Below are positions 59,714 to 64,000 of a stretch of DNA of 64,000 nt, one piece after another; positions within the stretch are counted from its first letter, which is position 1; the number at the start of each line of letters is the position of its first letter. A program made the position numbers and the translations under genes. Under the pieces are notes generated by a model, which ran no database searches, had not been told where the DNA came from, and worked only from the letters and a program-made list of their open reading frames with translations. This DNA comes from Streptoverticillium olivoreticuli subsp. olivoreticuli (lineage in GTDB: Bacteria; Actinomycetota; Actinomycetes; Streptomycetales; Streptomycetaceae): contig NZ_CP031455.1 in assembly GCF_003391135.1 (NCBI RefSeq), positions 2,751,501 through 2,815,500 of the forward strand, given 5' to 3'.

Positions 59714-60328
59714 ATGGACGCGAAGCACACGCACAGCGAGGAGTGGGCCGAGGTCACGCCCGACGCCGCGCGCCGGCTGGTGACCGCCGCCGTCGCCGCG
59801 TTCGCCGAACGCGGCTATCACGCCACCACCACCCGCGACATCGCCGGCCGCGCGGGCATGAGCCCCGCCGCGCTCTACATCCACTACCGGACGAAGGAAG
59901 AGCTGCTCTACCGCATCAGCAGCGTCGGACACCGGCTCGCCCTCGACATCCTGCGCCGGGAGCGGGACCGCGACGGCACCCCCGCCGAGCGCCTCGCCCG
60001 CGCCGTACGGGCCTTCGTCCGCTGGCACGCGGAGCACCACACCACCGCCCGCGTGGTGCAGTACGAGCTGGGGGCGCTCGGCGAGGAGCACTACACCGAG
60101 ATCGTCGAGCTGCGCCGGGACACGGACGCGGCGGTCCGCGCGATCGTCGAGGACGGGGTCGCGACGGGCGACTTCGACGTCCCCGACGTGCGCGGCACGA
60201 CGCTCGCCGTGCTCTCCCTGTGCATCGACGTGGCCCGCTGGTTCAACGCGGAGGGCAAGCGCACCCCGGACGAGGTGGGCGAGCTCTACGCCGACCTGGT
60301 CCTCCGCATGGTCGGCCACACCGGCTGA
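59714..60328 (+). CDS. TetR/AcrR family transcriptional regulator
   Basis: The 204-residue regulator has the helix-turn-helix AAFAERGYHATTTRDIAGRA then MSPAALYIHYRTKEELLYRI (residues 22-60), and an all-alpha ligand domain with RAVRAFVRWHAEHHTTARVV. ATG at 59714 fits the family; the upstream frame crosses repeat DNA. The 14-bp site upstream is also found in front of the MaoC gene, so this is probably a local acyl-CoA-responsive repressor. Confidence 0.92.
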   Translation: MDAKHTHSEEWAEVTPDAARRLVTAAVAAFAERGYHATTTRDIAGRAGMSPAALYIHYRTKEELLYRISSVGHRLALDILRRERDRDGTPAERLARAVRAFVRWHAEHHTTARVVQYELGALGEEHYTEIVELRRDTDAAVRAIVEDGVATGDFDVPDVRGTTLAVLSLCIDVARWFNAEGKRTPDEVGELYADLVLRMVGHTG

Positions 60329-60434
60329 CGAACGCCGACGGGCCGAATCGCGCACCACGGCCCTGATCCATTGACTCGCCCGGCGCGGAATCCTACGGTC
60401 TCCCATAGGAATCCATCGGCGCGGGGAGCACGCG

Positions 60435-61760
60435 ATGAGCGATACGGGCGACGAGCAGGCCCGGAAGGCCGCCGGAGCACTGGCCTACTCGGCCGGTTTC
60501 GGCAACGAGCACAGCAGTGAGGCCGTCCCCGGGGCACTGCCGCACGGGCGGAACTCTCCGCAGCGGGCGCCGCTCGGGCTGTACGCGGAGCAGCTGAGCG
60601 GGACCGCGTTCACCGAACCCCGGCACACCAACCGGCGTTCGTGGCTCTACCGCGTCCGGCCCTCCGCGGCGCACCCGCCGTTCACCCGGACCGGCAACGG
60701 CAACATCAGCAGTGCCCCCTTCACCGACTCCGTGCCCGACCCCAACCGGCTGCGCTGGAACCCGCTGCCCGAGCCCGCCGAGGGCACCGACTTCGTCGCC
60801 GGGCTGTGGACGCTGGGCGGCAACGGCGACGTCACCCAGCGCACCGGCATGGCCGTTCACCTCTACGCCGCCAACGCCTCCATGACGGACCGGGTGTTCA
60901 GCGACGCGGACGGCGAGCTGCTGATCGTCCCCGAGCGCGGGGCGCTCCTGCTGCGGACGGAGTTCGGACTGCTGCGCGCCGAGCCCGGCCATGTGGCGCT
61001 GATCCCGCGCGGGGTGCGGTTCCGGGTGGAGCTGCCGGACGGGTCGGCCCGCGGTTACGTCTGCGAGAACTACGGGCAGCCGTTCACGCTCCCCGAGCTC
61101 GGGCCGATCGGCGCCAACGGGCTCGCGAACGCCCGGGACTTCCTGGCGCCGGTCGCCGCGTACGAGGACGTCGAGCGCCCCGTGGAGGTCGTCAACAAGT
61201 TCTGCGGCAACCTCTGGTCGGCGACCTACGACCACTCGCCGCTGGACGTCGTGGCCTGGCACGGCAACCTCGTCCCGTACGTCTACGACCTGCGGCGCTT
61301 CAATGTGATCGGGTCGATCAGCTACGACCACCCGGACCCGTCGGTCTTCACCGTGCTCACCTCCCCGTCGGACACCCCGGGCCTGGCGGGAGTCGACTTC
61401 GTCGTCTTCGCGCCGCGCTGGCTGGTGGGCGAGGACACCTTCCGGCCGCCGTACTTCCACCGGAACGTGATGAGCGAGTACATGGGGCTGATCGAGGGCG
61501 CGTACGACGCGAAGGCGGAGGGCTTCCTGCCCGGCGGCGGGTCGCTGCACAACATGATGTCGGCGCACGGGCCGGACCGGGAGACCTTCGACCGGGCGAG
61601 CGCGGCGGAGCTCCGGCCGCAGAAGGTGGACGACGGGCTGGCCTTCATGTTCGAGACGCGCTGGCCGGTCATGACGACGGAGCGGGCCAGGACGGCGGAC
61701 CACCTTCAGCCGGGTTACGACGACGTGTGGCAGGGTCTGGAGCGCCATTACCGCCGGTGA
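60435..61760 (+). CDS. hmgA: Homogentisate 1,2-dioxygenase
   Basis: The 441-residue iron dioxygenase opens the ring of homogentisate in tyrosine and phenylalanine breakdown. It begins with [20 protein letters not shown] and contains [19 protein letters not shown]; the metal ligands are in [15 protein letters not shown] (His, Glu) and [11 protein letters not shown] (His). Length is normal. GGGGAGCACGCG precedes the ATG. It is followed at 40 bp by a GntR regulator which may control it. No maleylacetoacetate isomerase or fumarylacetoacetase gene is adjacent. Confidence 0.95.
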   Translation: MSDTGDEQARKAAGALAYSAGFGNEHSSEAVPGALPHGRNSPQRAPLGLYAEQLSGTAFTEPRHTNRRSWLYRVRPSAAHPPFTRTGNGNISSAPFTDSVPDPNRLRWNPLPEPAEGTDFVAGLWTLGGNGDVTQRTGMAVHLYAANASMTDRVFSDADGELLIVPERGALLLRTEFGLLRAEPGHVALIPRGVRFRVELPDGSARGYVCENYGQPFTLPELGPIGANGLANARDFLAPVAAYEDVERPVEVVNKFCGNLWSATYDHSPLDVVAWHGNLVPYVYDLRRFNVIGSISYDHPDPSVFTVLTSPSDTPGLAGVDFVVFAPRWLVGEDTFRPPYFHRNVMSEYMGLIEGAYDAKAEGFLPGGGSLHNMMSAHGPDRETFDRASAAELRPQKVDDGLAFMFETRWPVMTTERARTADHLQPGYDDVWQGLERHYRR

Positions 61761-61800
61761 TGGTCCACCAGCCGCCGTAGCCGTAGAGCCGGAGTTCTCC

Positions 61801-62550
61801 GTGACCACCTTCGCCCCCGACTCCGTCGCGCTCAACCGGAAGCTGCCGCTCTGGTATCAGGTGTCGCAGTCACTGCGCGCCTCGATACTCGGGCGGCGCG
61901 CCGACGATCCGCTGCGGCTGCCCACCGAGGACGCGCTCGCCGCGCACTACGGCGTCAGCGTGCTCACCATGCGGCAGGCGCTGAAGGAGCTGGAGACCGA
62001 GGGGCTGATCAGCAGGCACCGGCGGCGCGGCACCTTCATCGAGCCGAGCGCGCGGCGGAGTTCGCCGGTGCGGCTGCTCGGTTCGGTGGACGCCATCGTG
62101 GCCCAGCAGTCCGGGGAGCGGACGGAGGTGCTCGGCCACGGCCCGGAGAAGGTACCGGCCGAGCTGGCCGAGCACTTCCCCGGTCTCGACGAGGCGGTGG
62201 CCTACCGGCGGCTGCGCTGCGACGAGCGGACCGGGGAGCCCACCAACTGGGCGGAGAACCTCGTCCGCCCCGAGCTCGCCGAGCGCATCGAGCTCGCCGA
62301 TCTGGAGCGCTGGCCGATGACCAAGGTGCTGCGGGACGCGGTGGGCGTGCGCATCAGCCGCATCACGGACACGGTCGAGGCGCGGCTCGCGGACCCGGAG
62401 ACGGCGCGGCTGCTCCAGGTGCCGCTGCTGAGCCCGATCCTCTACTACACGGGGGTCACGTACGACGAGGGCGGCCGGGTGGTGGACGTGGCCCGCATCC
62501 ACTACCGCGGCGACCGCTTCTCCTTCACCGTCACGGTGGACGCGCCGTAG
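61801..62550 (+). CDS. GntR/HutC family transcriptional regulator
   Basis: The 249-residue regulator has the winged helix LPLWYQVSQSLRASILGRR, RLPTEDALAAHYGVSVLTMR and QALKELETEGLISRHRRRG (residues 14-80), then a UTRA effector domain (VAYRRLRCDERTGEPTNWAE, LLSPILYYTGVTYDEGGRVV). GTG start. Effector is possibly a tyrosine-pathway acid given the hmgA neighbour; uncertain. Confidence 0.92.
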   Translation: MTTFAPDSVALNRKLPLWYQVSQSLRASILGRRADDPLRLPTEDALAAHYGVSVLTMRQALKELETEGLISRHRRRGTFIEPSARRSSPVRLLGSVDAIVAQQSGERTEVLGHGPEKVPAELAEHFPGLDEAVAYRRLRCDERTGEPTNWAENLVRPELAERIELADLERWPMTKVLRDAVGVRISRITDTVEARLADPETARLLQVPLLSPILYYTGVTYDEGGRVVDVARIHYRGDRFSFTVTVDAP

Positions 62551-62617
62551 CCGGTGCGTGGGCCGCCCCCGCTACGATGCCCCGGCCCGACCGTGCGGAT
62601 CGAGGAGGAGCAGGCCC

Positions 62618-63820
62618 GTGACCACCCCTCAGCCCGACGGCGCGCCGCTGCTGGACGACCTCATGCCCTGGTCCGTCGCGCCGCTGAGACTCGGCCGCGC
62701 GTGGATCATGGCCCCCGATCCCGGTTCGCTGAAGGCCCGTTGGGCCGCGCTCGCGGGCGCCGACCCCGCCGCCCGCGCCGCGCTCTTCCGCCCGACCCGC
62801 TCCCGCACGCCGCACAGCGCCGTCCCGCAGCTGCCCGGCCAGGCCACGCCGACCGGGCGGCTGGCGCGCGAGGTGGGGCCGTGTCCCGAGCCGGTGCGGA
62901 TCGCCCACGGGCCGTACGACGAGCAGTGGTTGCTGCCCGACCACCGGCTCGTCGACGCGGCGCGGCCGGAGCTGTGGCGGGTGGCCGACGGCCATCAGAT
63001 CCACCTGCTTGACCCGGCGCCCGGCACGGACGGCCCGGCCTTCTCGGCCCTGTTGCCCGACGGGCACTCCCCCGGCGGCAGGCCCGGCCGGATCCGGCCG
63101 CTCCACCGGCGGCCCGGCGGCCTGGAGCCCAATCTCGCGCCCGGTCTCCTCGACCACCTCACCGGCCGCCTCGGACGGCCGGTGTCCGCCGAGGACTTCC
63201 TCGCCTGGACCGCCGCCGTCGCCCGCCCCTCCCGCGCCGGTACCACCGTGCCGCTGACCGCCTCGCCCCGGCTGTGGGAAGAGGGGGTCGCACTGGGCCG
63301 CCGCGCGCTGTGGCTGCACACCCGGGGCGCGCGGTGCGCCCCCACGCCGGGGGAACGCCCCCGGCTGCCGGGTGGCCGGAGGCCGTACGTCCGTGCCGCT
63401 CTCGCACCGGGGCTGCCCGGGAGCCTGGAGTACGACCCGGCGGAGGAGACGCTGCGGCTGGGTGAGGGCAGGATCGCGCCGGTGCCGGTGGGCGCCTGGG
63501 AGTTCCGCGCGGGCGGGGTGCGGGTGCTGGAGAGCTGGTTCGCGGAGCGTACGGAGCGGGGCGGGCCCGGGACGCTGGAGGCCGTGCGGCCCGCGGCCTG
63601 GCCGCCGGAGTGGACGTCCGAGCTGCTGGAGCTGATCACGGTCCTGGCGCTGCTGGCGGAGCCGGCCGTCCGGCGTCCACTGCCGGTGCCGGACAGCGGG
63701 CCGGACGCCGCGGGGCTGCGCCGGGCGGGCGTGCTCCCGCCGCCGCCCTCTTCCCGGCGGCCCGCGACGGTGCTGGGCCATCAGGAGGAGGGCCCGGAGG
63801 GGCAGTTCGCGCTGCTATGA
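62618..63820 (+). CDS. Orphan type ISP restriction-modification specificity-like domain
   Basis: The 400-residue protein resembles the C-terminal specificity domain of single-polypeptide type ISP restriction-modification enzymes: IAHGPYDEQWLLPDHRLVD, ELWRVADGHQ, and PYVRAALAPGLPGSLEYDP with a following LRLGEGRIAPVP. No helicase, nuclease (PD-ExK) or methyltransferase (NPPF/Y) motif is present. GAGGAGGAGC lies 6 bases before the GTG. Convergent with the partial gene at the right edge (6-bp overlap). It might be a DNA-binding protein co-opted from such an enzyme, as seen widely in Streptomyces. Confidence 0.72.
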   Translation: MTTPQPDGAPLLDDLMPWSVAPLRLGRAWIMAPDPGSLKARWAALAGADPAARAALFRPTRSRTPHSAVPQLPGQATPTGRLAREVGPCPEPVRIAHGPYDEQWLLPDHRLVDAARPELWRVADGHQIHLLDPAPGTDGPAFSALLPDGHSPGGRPGRIRPLHRRPGGLEPNLAPGLLDHLTGRLGRPVSAEDFLAWTAAVARPSRAGTTVPLTASPRLWEEGVALGRRALWLHTRGARCAPTPGERPRLPGGRRPYVRAALAPGLPGSLEYDPAEETLRLGEGRIAPVPVGAWEFRAGGVRVLESWFAERTERGGPGTLEAVRPAAWPPEWTSELLELITVLALLAEPAVRRPLPVPDSGPDAAGLRRAGVLPPPPSSRRPATVLGHQEEGPEGQFALL

Positions 63821-64000
63821 GCCGCGGCGGCTCTCGGCCTCGAAGCCGTCCAGGACGCGGTCGATGGCGCGGGCGAACACCTCGTCCGGGTCGAACCTCC
63901 CCGGCCCCTCGGTCAGCGTCTTCGCCATGCGCGGGTACGCGCCACCGGCCAGCACCCGCATGATGTAGGCCGTGCGGGCGGCCTGTTCCTGCTCGGGCGA
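63815..64000 (-). CDS. Partial TetR-like regulator (C-terminal 61 residues)
   Basis: Sixty-one in-frame codons plus stop reach the window edge. The visible part (AARTAYIMRVLAGGAYPRMA, then FDPDEVFARAIDRVLDGFEA) resembles the end of TetR C-terminal ligand domains. The N-terminal DNA-binding domain lies outside the window, so the assignment rests on this tail alone. Confidence 0.6.
   Translation of the reverse strand, partial: SPEQEQAARTAYIMRVLAGGAYPRMAKTLTEGPGRFDPDEVFARAIDRVLDGFEAESRRGS

Overview
The window is chromosomal DNA of a Streptomyces or close relative. It has very high GC, GC-rich third codon positions, GTG and TTG starts, two chaplins (a spore-coat family restricted to sporulating actinomycetes), an F420-dependent oxidoreductase and mycelial-type SoxR. 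From memory, chpC-chpH, soxR and hmgA also lie in this order in Streptomyces coelicolor (chpC/chpH SCO1674-1675, soxR SCO1697), so both ends look like conserved core chromosome.

Layout. (1) 1-8.87 kb is core: LLM F420 oxidoreductase, aldo/keto reductase preceded by two DnaA boxes, a RecD2-like protein with a decayed ATPase core, an acidic-tail protein, DUF5703, chpC, chpH, an M20 peptidase and tRNA-Leu(GAG) with its own T-tract terminator. (2) 9.16-34.25 kb is a biosynthetic gene cluster that starts just after the tRNA. (3) 34.4-64 kb returns to core and catabolic genes: ferredoxin, permease, MarR-controlled MFS pump, acyl-CoA genes under a TetR regulator, Tat-exported erythromycin-esterase-like protein, amidase, SoxR, MaoC/ALDH/ADH, homogentisate dioxygenase, GntR, an orphan type ISP specificity domain, and a truncated TetR-like gene at the right edge.

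How the cluster may work. An Fe(II)/2-oxoglutarate arginine hydroxylase (VioC/OrfP type) and a capreomycidine-synthase-like PLP enzyme (VioD/OrfR type) should make capreomycidine or its 4-hydroxy form, the streptolidine precursor. A two-domain NRPS (A-PCP) lies between them. PIG-L deacetylase, Gfo/Idh/MocA oxidoreductase, NAD-dependent epimerase/dehydratase, family-2 glycosyltransferase and carbamoyltransferase are what a carbamoylated gulosamine attached to streptolidine would need. No lysine 2,3-aminomutase or stand-alone adenylation domain for a beta-lysine tail is visible. Instead there are a Fem-like aminoacyl-tRNA-dependent ligase, an N-methyltransferase candidate and a glycine-oxidase-like flavoprotein. 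This combination points to a glycine-armed streptothricin of the BD-12/citromycin kind rather than classical streptothricin. That is inference from gene content. Export and protection may come from a highly asymmetric heterodimeric ABC exporter, a macrolide-phosphotransferase-like kinase, a GNAT protein and two hydrolases. IclR-like and XRE/MmyB-like regulators share a 15-bp upstream element.

No insertion sequence, transposase, integrase, CRISPR array or rRNA was seen. Intergenic regions carry many perfect hairpins between convergent genes and two families of short interspersed repeats.
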